Positions 46,420 to 53,701 of a stretch of DNA of 64,000 nt are shown piece by piece. The stretch is taken from positions 3,534,001 to 3,598,000 of the forward strand of contig NZ_CP084472.1 in the NCBI RefSeq assembly GCF_020405225.1, written 5' to 3'. The notes under the pieces are model-generated. The model made no database searches. It was not told the origin of the DNA and worked only from the letters and a program-made list of their open reading frames with translations. Within the stretch, counting starts at the first letter, position 1. Each line of letters begins with the position of its first letter. The translations under genes and the position numbers were made by a program. Source of the stretch: Natrinema sp. DC36 (GTDB lineage Archaea; Halobacteriota; Halobacteria; Halobacteriales; Natrialbaceae).

Positions 46420-47628
46420 ATGGACCCGCTCGAGGGCGAGCTGTCGTCGACGTCGATCGAGTACGAGCCCGTCAGCGTCAAGGACGTGCTCGTGGAGATG
46501 AAGGACACCGCGGAGCTGTTGATCGACCTTTCGTACTCGGCGGTGCTCCACCAGAGCGAGCCGCTCGCCACGGAGGTGCTTCGACTGGAAGAGCGGATGG
46601 ACGTCCTCGAGTTGCGCGCGCGGATGAGCCTCCTGATGGCCGCACGGAAGCCCGCGGACGCGGAACAGCTCGCGCCCGTCCTCGGGATCGTCGGCGCGGC
46701 CGACGGGATCAGCGACGCCGCCGGCGACATCGCGAAGATCGTCCTCGACGACGTGGGGCTGCCCGAAGCGATGCGGGCCGCGTTGCCGGACGCGGCGGGC
46801 ACTCTCGTTCGGGGCGTCGTCGCTCCCGACTCCGCTTACGCCGGGCGGGCGCTGAAAGACATCGATCTCGAGTCGGAGACGGGCGTGCGCGTGATCGCGC
46901 TCCGGCGGGGAAACGAGTGGCTCCTCAACCCCGGCCCGAACACGCGCGTCGAGGCCGACGACGTGGCGTTTCTGCGGGGCCCCGATTCGTCGATCGGCGG
47001 CGTTTACGAGACGCTGACCGGCGAGGTCTACGAGGCACCCTCCGCCGAGACGGCCGACATCGACGATCTGGAGCGGGCGGTGGATACCATCATACACATG
47101 AAGGATTTCTCCGAACTCGCGGTCGATCTGGCCTACAGCAGCGTGCTGTTCGACAGCGAGGAACTCGCCGAGGAGGTCCGCAACCTCGAGGTCGAAGTCG
47201 ACGCGATGCAATCGCGATTCGAGGCGTGGACGCTACGGGCGGCCGCCGACGCGCGGGACCCGGTCGCCCTGCGGGGCCTGATCCAGCTGGGCAGCAGCAC
47301 GGAGCGGATCAGCGACACCGCGATCGAGATCAGCGAGGGCGTTCTGCGGGATATCGACGTTCACCCGGTCGTGCAGCTGGCCGTCCAGGAGAGCGACGAG
47401 ATCATCACTCGCGTCGTGGTCGAGACGGGAAGCGAACTCGACGGCACTGCGGTCACCGCCGGCGTTCCCGACGCCGAGTCGACGATGTCGGTGATCGCCA
47501 TCCGCAGACCCAGCGAGGGGTGGCTGCTGGTCGCGGACGCAGACGCCGAGTTACGCGGCGGCGACGTGCTCATTTCGAAAGGGACCCGAACCGCTGCTGC
47601 GGCTTTTCGGGAACTCGCGTCCGCGTAG
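46420..47628 (+). CDS. Duplicated PhoU + RCK_C (TrkA-C) regulatory protein
   Basis: 402 aa with two similar halves. Each has a PhoU-like helical unit (SVKDVLVEMKDTAELLIDLS at about 18-37; IIHMKDFSELAVDLAYSS at about 224-241) followed by a TrkA-C/RCK_C beta domain (ALKDIDLESETGVRVIALRRG; DGTAVTAGVPDAESTMSVIAIRR). No membrane segments, so probably the cytoplasmic ligand-sensing partner of an ion transporter. It is convergent with the SLC41-type pair that follows, its likely functional neighbour. Confidence 0.8.
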   Translation: MDPLEGELSSTSIEYEPVSVKDVLVEMKDTAELLIDLSYSAVLHQSEPLATEVLRLEERMDVLELRARMSLLMAARKPADAEQLAPVLGIVGAADGISDAAGDIAKIVLDDVGLPEAMRAALPDAAGTLVRGVVAPDSAYAGRALKDIDLESETGVRVIALRRGNEWLLNPGPNTRVEADDVAFLRGPDSSIGGVYETLTGEVYEAPSAETADIDDLERAVDTIIHMKDFSELAVDLAYSSVLFDSEELAEEVRNLEVEVDAMQSRFEAWTLRAAADARDPVALRGLIQLGSSTERISDTAIEISEGVLRDIDVHPVVQLAVQESDEIITRVVVETGSELDGTAVTAGVPDAESTMSVIAIRRPSEGWLLVADADAELRGGDVLISKGTRTAAAAFRELASA

Positions 47629-47804
47629 CCCCGATTTGTTTCCGTCGCGACGGACCGCTGCTTCCGTCCGTTCTTTAAGTGCCTCTGGTCATAAGATATA
47701 GATACGACGGGAGAACGGTCCTTCTCGAGCGAACTCACTGACCACCGAGACGCGAGTCTCCGGAACATCCGAGTTCGTTTCACCTCGCGCGGGTCCATTC
47801 GATC

Positions 47805-48386
47805 TCAGTTTAGGACCACGATCGCGACAGCCGAGAGGACGATAACGCCGAGAATGTCACAGAGGTTCGTGACGACCGGGATCGTCGTATCGTCGGGATC
47901 CAGCCCCTGTGTGTAGGAGACGTAGGTCGCACCGAGACTGAGCGCGACCGCGATGACGGCCAGCAGCATGCCGCTGACCATCGAGATGACCATGAGGTCG
48001 ACGAGCGCCATCGGTTCGGCGATGACCTGGCCGACGATCCAGGCGGCGATCCCCAGCGCAGAGAAGATCGTCACTGCGAGCCCCAGAATCGCCAGGATGT
48101 TCGTCCACAGCACCTCGTCTCGAGGGTCGAACTCGAGCAGCCCGAGATGCAGCCGGGTCGAGAGCCGCGAGGAGAGGATCGCTCCGAGGTTGCCGCCCAT
48201 CCCGATCATCACGGGGACGAGCACGAGCAGCGTCGGGTTCGCGAGGTAGGTCTCCTCGAGTGCCTCGAGGACGTAGCCCGATCCCATCTCGAGCATCGAG
48301 AGGACGAGCAGGATGGGAAACATCGTCCTGACGATGTGCCGGATCGTCCAGGTGTCGAGCGGGTCGTCGGGGTCCGCGGCCGCCAT
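47805..48386 (-). CDS. MgtE/SLC41-type divalent cation transporter, second half-subunit
   Basis: 193 aa, one SLC41/MgtE-type integral domain: about five membrane helices, with MGGNLGAILSSRLSTRLHLG as the cation-site segment and LDPDDTTIPVVTNLCDILGV near the end. It lacks the cytoplasmic N and CBS domains of bacterial MgtE. Its ATG overlaps the stop of the paralogous upstream gene; the two probably form a heterodimer that transports Mg2+ or another divalent cation. Confidence 0.82.
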   Translation of the reverse strand: MAAADPDDPLDTWTIRHIVRTMFPILLVLSMLEMGSGYVLEALEETYLANPTLLVLVPVMIGMGGNLGAILSSRLSTRLHLGLLEFDPRDEVLWTNILAILGLAVTIFSALGIAAWIVGQVIAEPMALVDLMVISMVSGMLLAVIAVALSLGATYVSYTQGLDPDDTTIPVVTNLCDILGVIVLSAVAIVVLN

Positions 48387-48961
48387 CAGAACACCACCCC
48401 GATGACGGTGAGCGCGACGAAGAGGAAGACGACGCCGAAGACGTCGCCGAGCGTGGTGACGATCGGCCCGATCAGGTTGTCGGGATCGAGACCGTACTTG
48501 TAGCTCGCGAACACCAGTCCCAGCAGCCCGAATATCAGGGTGAACGAGGTCAGGACGCCGGAGACGAGCATAATTCCGACGAGTTCGACGAGCCGCGCGG
48601 ACTCGCGCCCCAGCACCTGCAGAATGCCCCACGAGAGGAACGCGATGAATACCGAGATGCCGATTCCGTTGATGAAGGAGGCGGCGACCGCGTTGACGAG
48701 TCGCCGGTTCCACGAGAACTCCGGGTCGATCATCCCCTGGTGGAGGCCGCTCGAGATGCGCGCGCCCAGCGCGCCGTAGACGTTCCCGCGGGTCGCGAGA
48801 AAGGCGGGAAGCAACAACAGCATACCGGGGAACCGTTCGAACCCGGCCGTCATCCCCTCGGAGCCGAGGACCGACCCCGCGAAGATCCCGCCGGCGAGAC
48901 TCACCACGAGAATCGGCAGCGACTCGCGGTAGATGCGCCACGCGGTTTGGCGACCCTCCAT
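48386..48961 (-). CDS. MgtE/SLC41-type divalent cation transporter, first half-subunit
   Basis: 191 aa with the same fold as the next gene: about five membrane helices, LPAFLATRGNVYGALGARISSGLHQG (cation-site segment) and LDPDNLIGPIVTTLGDVFGVV. In SLC41 proteins of eukaryotes two such domains are fused; here they are separate overlapping genes. The start MEGRQTAWRIYRESLPIL was chosen as the first Met of the conserved region. Confidence 0.82.
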   Translation of the reverse strand: MEGRQTAWRIYRESLPILVVSLAGGIFAGSVLGSEGMTAGFERFPGMLLLLPAFLATRGNVYGALGARISSGLHQGMIDPEFSWNRRLVNAVAASFINGIGISVFIAFLSWGILQVLGRESARLVELVGIMLVSGVLTSFTLIFGLLGLVFASYKYGLDPDNLIGPIVTTLGDVFGVVFLFVALTVIGVVF

Positions 48962-49106
48962 AGCGGCGAATGACGTAGTCCGGACATAAACCTACCGCGG
49001 GTCGAACGCGAACACATCGCTCGACGGCGTGTGGGCTGGTACCATTTCTGGCCAATCGCTAACGTGTTTCGCCGGCGCTCGCTCGAGGAGGGCCGTCCCG
49101 GCTCAC

Positions 49107-49586
49107 TCAGATCGGACTCGCCGTGACGAGGACCCACGCGAGACCGATCGCCGCGAGCGAACAGGCGAGGGTAGCCGCGGCGTTGCCGACCGCGAGAGCT
49201 CGATCCCCACGCTCGTACAGCCGGACCGTCTCGACCGAAAACGTCGAGAAGGTCGTGAACGAACCGCAGATTCCGGTGCCGATCAGTCGAAGCGTCGACT
49301 CGGTAGCGCCCGCGAAGACCGCGAGTCCGAAGACGAAACTGCCGACGACGTTGACCGCGAACGTCGCCAGCGGGAATCGATCGCTCGAGGCCTGAGCTGA
49401 GACGCGCTGACCGACCCAGTAGCGGAGGACCGCACCGATCGCGCCGCCGGTGCCGACGACGTGGGCCGGCTCGAGGTCGACGGTGACGGCTGCGTGGGTG
49501 ACGGTGACGGCCGTTTGGGCGAGAATGACGGCCGCATGGGCGAGCAACCGGACAGTGACGGCTCCCTCGAGAACCATCGCACTCAC
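49107..49586 (-). CDS. crcB: Fluoride channel/exporter CrcB (Fluc), second subunit
   Basis: 159 aa. It passes F- out of the cell. Signatures GGAIGAVLRYWVGQRV and GICGSFTTFSTFSVETV are present, with four membrane helices. There is an unusual N-terminal hydrophobic extension of about 45 residues (AVTVRLLAHAAVILAQTAVTV). The GTG at 49586 overlaps the previous stop (GTGA), implying translational coupling; an ATG at 49577 is the alternative. It pairs with the adjacent crcB to make a heterodimer. Confidence 0.87.
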   Translation of the reverse strand: MSAMVLEGAVTVRLLAHAAVILAQTAVTVTHAAVTVDLEPAHVVGTGGAIGAVLRYWVGQRVSAQASSDRFPLATFAVNVVGSFVFGLAVFAGATESTLRLIGTGICGSFTTFSTFSVETVRLYERGDRALAVGNAAATLACSLAAIGLAWVLVTASPI

Positions 49587-49990
49587 GCCGTCTCACCGCC
49601 GGCGTGGTGCGGCGTCCCGATTCGGCGCGCGAGCGCCCGTCCCGCGAGCACGCCGAGCAGCCCGAGTCCGTAGTTCGCGGCGACGATGCCGCCCAGCGCG
49701 AGCGGATTCGACGCGAGCGCAGTCTGGAGCGCGAACGTGCTGTAGGTCGTCAGCGAGGAGAGAAACCCCGTCGTGAAGACGAGGCGGGCCCGCGTTCCGA
49801 TGTGACCCGCGTACTCGGCCTCGTAGACCAGAAAGCCGAGGAGGGCGCTCCCGACGGCGTTGACGAGGACGATCGAGGGCACGTCCGGGAGCGCTTCCAT
49901 CGCGAGAAACCGGAGGTTCGAGCCGGCGAAGCCGCCGACGGCGATCAGCGCGAGCGTCTCGAGTCGAACGAGCGGATGTGCGTCTGCCAT
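49583..49990 (-). CDS. crcB: Fluoride channel/exporter CrcB (Fluc), first subunit
   Basis: 135 aa with four membrane helices. Motifs: GGFAGSNLRFLAMEAL and the pore segment GFLSSLTTYSTFALQTAL, in which the Phe-box residues and the Na+-site region are retained. First gene of a two-gene fluoride export operon. The leader upstream carries a fluoride riboswitch whose last stem ends 18 nt before the ATG. Confidence 0.88.
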   Translation of the reverse strand: MADAHPLVRLETLALIAVGGFAGSNLRFLAMEALPDVPSIVLVNAVGSALLGFLVYEAEYAGHIGTRARLVFTTGFLSSLTTYSTFALQTALASNPLALGGIVAANYGLGLLGVLAGRALARRIGTPHHAGGETA

Positions 49991-50347
49991 GGCTGAGTGG
50001 TCACAGAGGGGGCGTCAGACGAACTCCTGCCAGTCAGCTCCAGGGCACCCGCGACCCGCCATGCGGGTGCGCCGGGACGCAGTGACAGCAGCCCGTCTCA
50101 GCCGACCGACGCTCGCCGGTGCCAGCGCTGGGATCAACGCCAGCAATGGACCGGCACGTCTCGCCCGGCGGTTAGGTCAGGCGGCCCCCATCGCCTAATC
50201 GTGTGCCCCCTCTCGCGGGCATACAATGAGGGTTCCGGATGTCGTCCCTGGTTCTTCTCGGAGTAACCCCGCGGCCCCGCATCGTGCTCGAGCACCTCGA
50301 GTCGCGGAAGGAAAAGATCCAAGGTTAGACTGCCTCTAAACCGAGCT
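49991..50347. other. 357-bp control region between crcB and a CDF gene
   Basis: Mostly the crcB leader with the fluoride riboswitch (50004-50196). A minus-strand TTGTATG element near 50221-50228 may be its TATA box. The right end (50290-50347) must hold the promoter of the divergent CDF gene. No other gene. Confidence 0.5.
50004..50196 (-). promoter_or_regulatory. Fluoride riboswitch (crcB motif) with a long insertion
   Basis: The 5' half reads AGGCG-AT-GGGGGC-CGCCT on the minus strand: the AGGCG/CGCCT pseudoknot, and stem 1 GGGGGC (50184-50189). TAACCGCC follows at 50167-50174. The 3' half, CTGAC-GCCCCC-TCTG, supplies the matching stem-1 strand (50008-50013). About 150 nt with several hairpins replace the usual short stem 3. 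The aptamer ends about 14 nt before the crcB ATG, so ligand binding could control translation start. Confidence 0.7.
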
Positions 50348-51271
50348 ATGACCGGAGACGCTGCCGGGGACGGCGGGCGGGGCGGGTTCGCGCGGGCGTC
50401 GTGGGCGAACGTCCTCGGTAACGTCGTGAAGATCGTCGCCGAGGGGGCGGCGGGACTCGCCTTCGGGAGCGTCGCCCTGCTCGCGGACGCGGCCCACTCG
50501 CTCGCGGACCTCGTGGCCAGCGTGGTCGTTCTCGTCTGGGGCCGAAGCGCGTTCGACGAACCCGACACGACCCATCCGCACGGCCACGATCGGATCGAAC
50601 CCCTGACGGCGCTGTTCGTCGGTGCCGTCATCGCGCTCCTCGGCCTGAATCTGCTCTACCGGTCCGTCGAGGGACTCCTCACCGGCACCGATATCGAGTT
50701 CAGCGTCCTGCTCCTCGTGGCCCTTGGCTTCGCAATCGTCGACATGTACCTCGTCTACCGCTACACCGTTCGGATCAACGAACGCCTGCAGTCGACGGCG
50801 CTCGCGGCGCTTGCGAAGGACTGCCTGAACGACATCTACACCTCGGTCGCCGCCATCGTCGGCGTTCTCGGCGTCCTGGTCGGCTATCCGATACTCGACC
50901 CCGCCGCCGGCGGCCTCGTCAGCCTGCTGGTCGTCTATCAGGGCGTGGAGATCGGCAGGGAGAACGTCGATTACCTCATCGGTGCCGCGCCCGGTCCCGA
51001 AAAGCGCGGGGAGATCACCGACCGCCTGCGGAGCCACCCGGCCGTCGAGGGCGTTCACGACCTGACCGTCTTCTACGACGGCACCGTCCTCGAGGTCGAA
51101 GTCCACGTCGAGGTCGACGGCGACATGCCGTTTCGCGATGCCCACGACATCGAATCGGAACTGGTCGATCAGTTGCGAGGCCTCGAGAACGTCGGCGACG
51201 CACACGTCCACCTCGATCCGTCCGGAATCGGCGAGTGGAAGGAGTCGGCCGACGAGTTCGGATCGCCTTAG
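50348..51271 (+). CDS. Cation diffusion facilitator transporter
   Basis: 307 aa. The metal motifs are ADAAHSLADLVAS (HxxxD, about 46-58) and THPHGHDRIEPL (about 75-86), followed by six membrane helices overall and a C-terminal ferredoxin-like domain (about 220-300). It differs clearly from the CDF protein at 10.8 kb. Divergent from the fluoride operon; a shared regulator is possible but not shown. Confidence 0.88.
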   Translation: MTGDAAGDGGRGGFARASWANVLGNVVKIVAEGAAGLAFGSVALLADAAHSLADLVASVVVLVWGRSAFDEPDTTHPHGHDRIEPLTALFVGAVIALLGLNLLYRSVEGLLTGTDIEFSVLLLVALGFAIVDMYLVYRYTVRINERLQSTALAALAKDCLNDIYTSVAAIVGVLGVLVGYPILDPAAGGLVSLLVVYQGVEIGRENVDYLIGAAPGPEKRGEITDRLRSHPAVEGVHDLTVFYDGTVLEVEVHVEVDGDMPFRDAHDIESELVDQLRGLENVGDAHVHLDPSGIGEWKESADEFGSP

Positions 51272-52422
51272 TTGTTTTCGACGGTTTCGACGGCGTTCGC
51301 GGGAGACGACGCGCGCGGCAACGTGACGACGAAGGTGCTCCCGTCCGGGCCGGTATCGGCGAGGCCGACGGTGCCGCCGTACCTGCCTGCGAGGATCTTG
51401 GAGAGGTAGAGGCCGAGTCCGTGGTTAGTCGACTTGCGTTCGAACAGCGTCTCCCGAGTCGTCTCGGGAATCCCCGGGCCGTTATCGGCGACCGTGACCG
51501 TCACGGTCTCGGGCGCCGCGTCGACGGTCACGCGAACGCGCGGCGTGTCGCCGTCGTTGTGTTCGATCGCGTTCTCGAGGAGGTTCGAGAAGACCCACTG
51601 CAGTCCCTGATTTCCCCTGACGGCGACCCCGTCGGGCAGCGTCGCCTCGAGTACGGCGTCGTCGAACCGGGCGCGACACTCGTCCAGCTGCGCCTCGAGT
51701 AACGCGGTGAGGTCGACGGTGCCGGTTTCGGCTCCGCGGTTCGCGTCCAACATTGCCCGCACGTCCTCGATGACGCCGACGAGGTCGCCGCTTTCGCCTT
51801 CGATCGTCTCGAGACGATCGTGGAGCCGTTCGTCCTCGTATTGCTCGCGTAACAGCGATGCGTGACCGCCGATAATCTGGGCGGAGTTCAGCACCTCGTG
51901 TCGGAGGAGGTCGTTCAGGTACATGAGGAGCGCCCGCTCGTCCTCGAGCTGTTCGGCGCGGACGGTGGCCGCCGTCGCTTCGACCTCCCGCTGGATCGCT
52001 CGCGCTTCGACGTAGCCGACCGCGAATCCGGCGACGCCGCCCGCGTTGACGGAGAACTGCGCCCAGCTGAGGTTCCCGGCGAGCGTCGAGGGGACGACGA
52101 GCATGGTCAGGAGATTGATCCCCAGAAAGCCGACTGCACCGCCGAGACACCACTTGCAAACGCGAGCGTACCGGTTCTCGTCGATGTCGCTTCGGGTGAG
52201 CAGATAGCCGCCCCAGACGAGACCGAGGGCTGGACCACCCACGACGGTAATACTGAGCAGGATATTGGCGATCTCGAGTAGCCCCGCGAACGCGATCAAC
52301 CAGCCGACGAGGAACACGACCGAGAGCCCGCCGAGTCCGCTGATGATCCAGGGGACCGAGTTCTGCGTGAGCCAGGGGACGACCGGGCAAACGCGAACTC
52401 GATCCGACGCATCGTGGCTCAT
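51268..52422 (-). CDS. Membrane histidine kinase
   Basis: 384 aa. About five N-terminal membrane helices (residues about 15-155) precede a HisKA domain with the H-box LRHEVLNSAQII, then an HATPase domain: N-box NLLENAIEHND, G1 DNGPGIPE and G2 HGLGLYLSKILAGRYGG. It has no receiver or output domain. It overlaps the end of the convergent CDF gene by 4 nt. The ATG at 52422 was preferred over a TTG 57 nt upstream. Stimulus and partner response regulator unknown. Confidence 0.85.
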   Translation of the reverse strand: MSHDASDRVRVCPVVPWLTQNSVPWIISGLGGLSVVFLVGWLIAFAGLLEIANILLSITVVGGPALGLVWGGYLLTRSDIDENRYARVCKWCLGGAVGFLGINLLTMLVVPSTLAGNLSWAQFSVNAGGVAGFAVGYVEARAIQREVEATAATVRAEQLEDERALLMYLNDLLRHEVLNSAQIIGGHASLLREQYEDERLHDRLETIEGESGDLVGVIEDVRAMLDANRGAETGTVDLTALLEAQLDECRARFDDAVLEATLPDGVAVRGNQGLQWVFSNLLENAIEHNDGDTPRVRVTVDAAPETVTVTVADNGPGIPETTRETLFERKSTNHGLGLYLSKILAGRYGGTVGLADTGPDGSTFVVTLPRASSPANAVETVENN

Positions 52423-52548
52423 CTCGTCGTCGAGGACCACGACAGTTCGTGACCGATTCGGTTCATCTACCGTGTGCAAGAGGACGGGGTGTAATGTCTG
52501 TAACGGCTCTCGAGTCGTCGCGTTCGCGTCGGCTGGCCGCGACGCGAG

Positions 52549-52557
52549 CTTTTATCC
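52549..52557 (+). promoter_or_regulatory. TATA box of the MBL hydrolase gene
   Basis: CTTTTATCC, 23-31 nt before the ATG at 52580. Confidence 0.55.
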
Positions 52558-52579
52558 TGCGCGATGACGGGCTATCGAT

Positions 52580-53500
52580 ATGGAAGTCGGAGACGTCCGC
52601 AAAGTCACGACCGGAGACTGTTCGGATCTCTACTATCTCGACACGGGGATGTACGGTACGGACGAGTACGGGGCCGTCTACATCATCGACGACGACCGCC
52701 CCGCCGTCGTCGACACCGGTATCGGCACCAACTACGACCTGCTCCGCGAGGCCCTCGAGGACGTCGGCATCGCTCGGGACGAACTCGCGGTCATCGCGTT
52801 GACCCACATTCACCTCGATCACGCCGGCGGCGCGGGCTTTCTCGCGGCGGACTACCCGAACGCCGACGTCTACGTCCATCCGATCGGGACCGATCACCTG
52901 ATCGATCCCTCCCGTCTGGTCGCCGGGACGAAAAATGCCGTCGGCGAGCAGTGGGCCCACTACGTCGAACCGGAGCCGATCCCCGGCGACCGGCTCATCG
53001 AGATCGAGGACGGCGACGGTATCGATCTCGGAACGCACGAACTGCGCGTTCACGCGGCACCCGGCCACGCGCCCCATCAGGTGGTCTTCGAGGATCCCGC
53101 GAACGATGCAGTGTTCGTCGCCGACGCCGCCGGCATCTGGGTCCCGAAGATCGAGGAAATCAGGGAGACCTCACCGCCCTCGAACTTCGACCTCGAGCAG
53201 TGTCTCGACGACATCGAGACGCTGAAAGCGCTCGATCCGGACGTCTTCTGCTACCCCCACTTCGGGCCGCGATACGTCGGCGACGACGTCGATCGGGCCC
53301 TCGAGGAGTACGCGACCGTCCTCGAGGAGTGGGTCGACGCGGTCGCGGACAAACGTCGGGAACTCGCGGACGACGAGGCCGTCCTCGAGCACTTCGCCGA
53401 CGCGACCGAGATGACCGACGTCTGGGGAGCAGAGAAATCGAGCGAGGAGGCGAAACTGAACGCGCGCGGCGTGCTGGGCTATCTCGAGCACCGGGAGTGA
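52580..53500 (+). CDS. MBL-fold metallo-hydrolase
   Basis: 306 aa. The dinuclear metal motif THIHLDHAGG is at 75-84, then VHPIGTDHLI, APGHAPH (third ligand set) and VFVADAAG. The C-terminal 90 residues are helical and acidic. This resembles a group of glyoxalase II-like or lactonase-like hydrolases; the substrate is unknown. It is the gene before a fatty-acid CoA ligase but has its own promoter. Confidence 0.85.
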   Translation: MEVGDVRKVTTGDCSDLYYLDTGMYGTDEYGAVYIIDDDRPAVVDTGIGTNYDLLREALEDVGIARDELAVIALTHIHLDHAGGAGFLAADYPNADVYVHPIGTDHLIDPSRLVAGTKNAVGEQWAHYVEPEPIPGDRLIEIEDGDGIDLGTHELRVHAAPGHAPHQVVFEDPANDAVFVADAAGIWVPKIEEIRETSPPSNFDLEQCLDDIETLKALDPDVFCYPHFGPRYVGDDVDRALEEYATVLEEWVDAVADKRRELADDEAVLEHFADATEMTDVWGAEKSSEEAKLNARGVLGYLEHRE

Positions 53501-53648
53501 GCGCGGGCCGACCGACGCGCCGTCGCGAGGATCCCGATCAGTCGTCCCGACGACAATCAACGTTCGGTTCTTTTCCGTTGAGATGCAGTTTTCGGGCGTC
53601 ATCGTGGTGTTTTCGGCGGATCGGACGGAAGCGATAAACCCGCCGACA

Positions 53649-53666
53649 GATGAAACCCGTTTCATC
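53649..53666. promoter_or_regulatory. 18-bp operator-like palindrome at the acyl-CoA ligase promoter
   Basis: GATGAAAC-CC-GTTTCATC, perfect 8-bp arms. It ends 3 bp before the TATA element, over the expected BRE, where a bound regulator would affect TFB/TBP access. Confidence 0.6.
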
Positions 53667-53668
53667 AC

Positions 53669-53677
53669 GTTTTATCG
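53669..53677 (+). promoter_or_regulatory. TATA box of the acyl-CoA ligase gene
   Basis: GTTTTATCG, 25-33 nt before the ATG at 53702. Confidence 0.55.
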
Positions 53678-53701
53678 CACGGGAGCTACTCTCACGCGTA
53701 T

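Noticed and set aside
44920-47211. 763-codon frame that would fuse a long N-terminal domain to seryl-tRNA synthetase
   Set aside because: The extension lies opposite the PhoU/RCK gene and has no family resemblance; serS has its conserved start at 46299.
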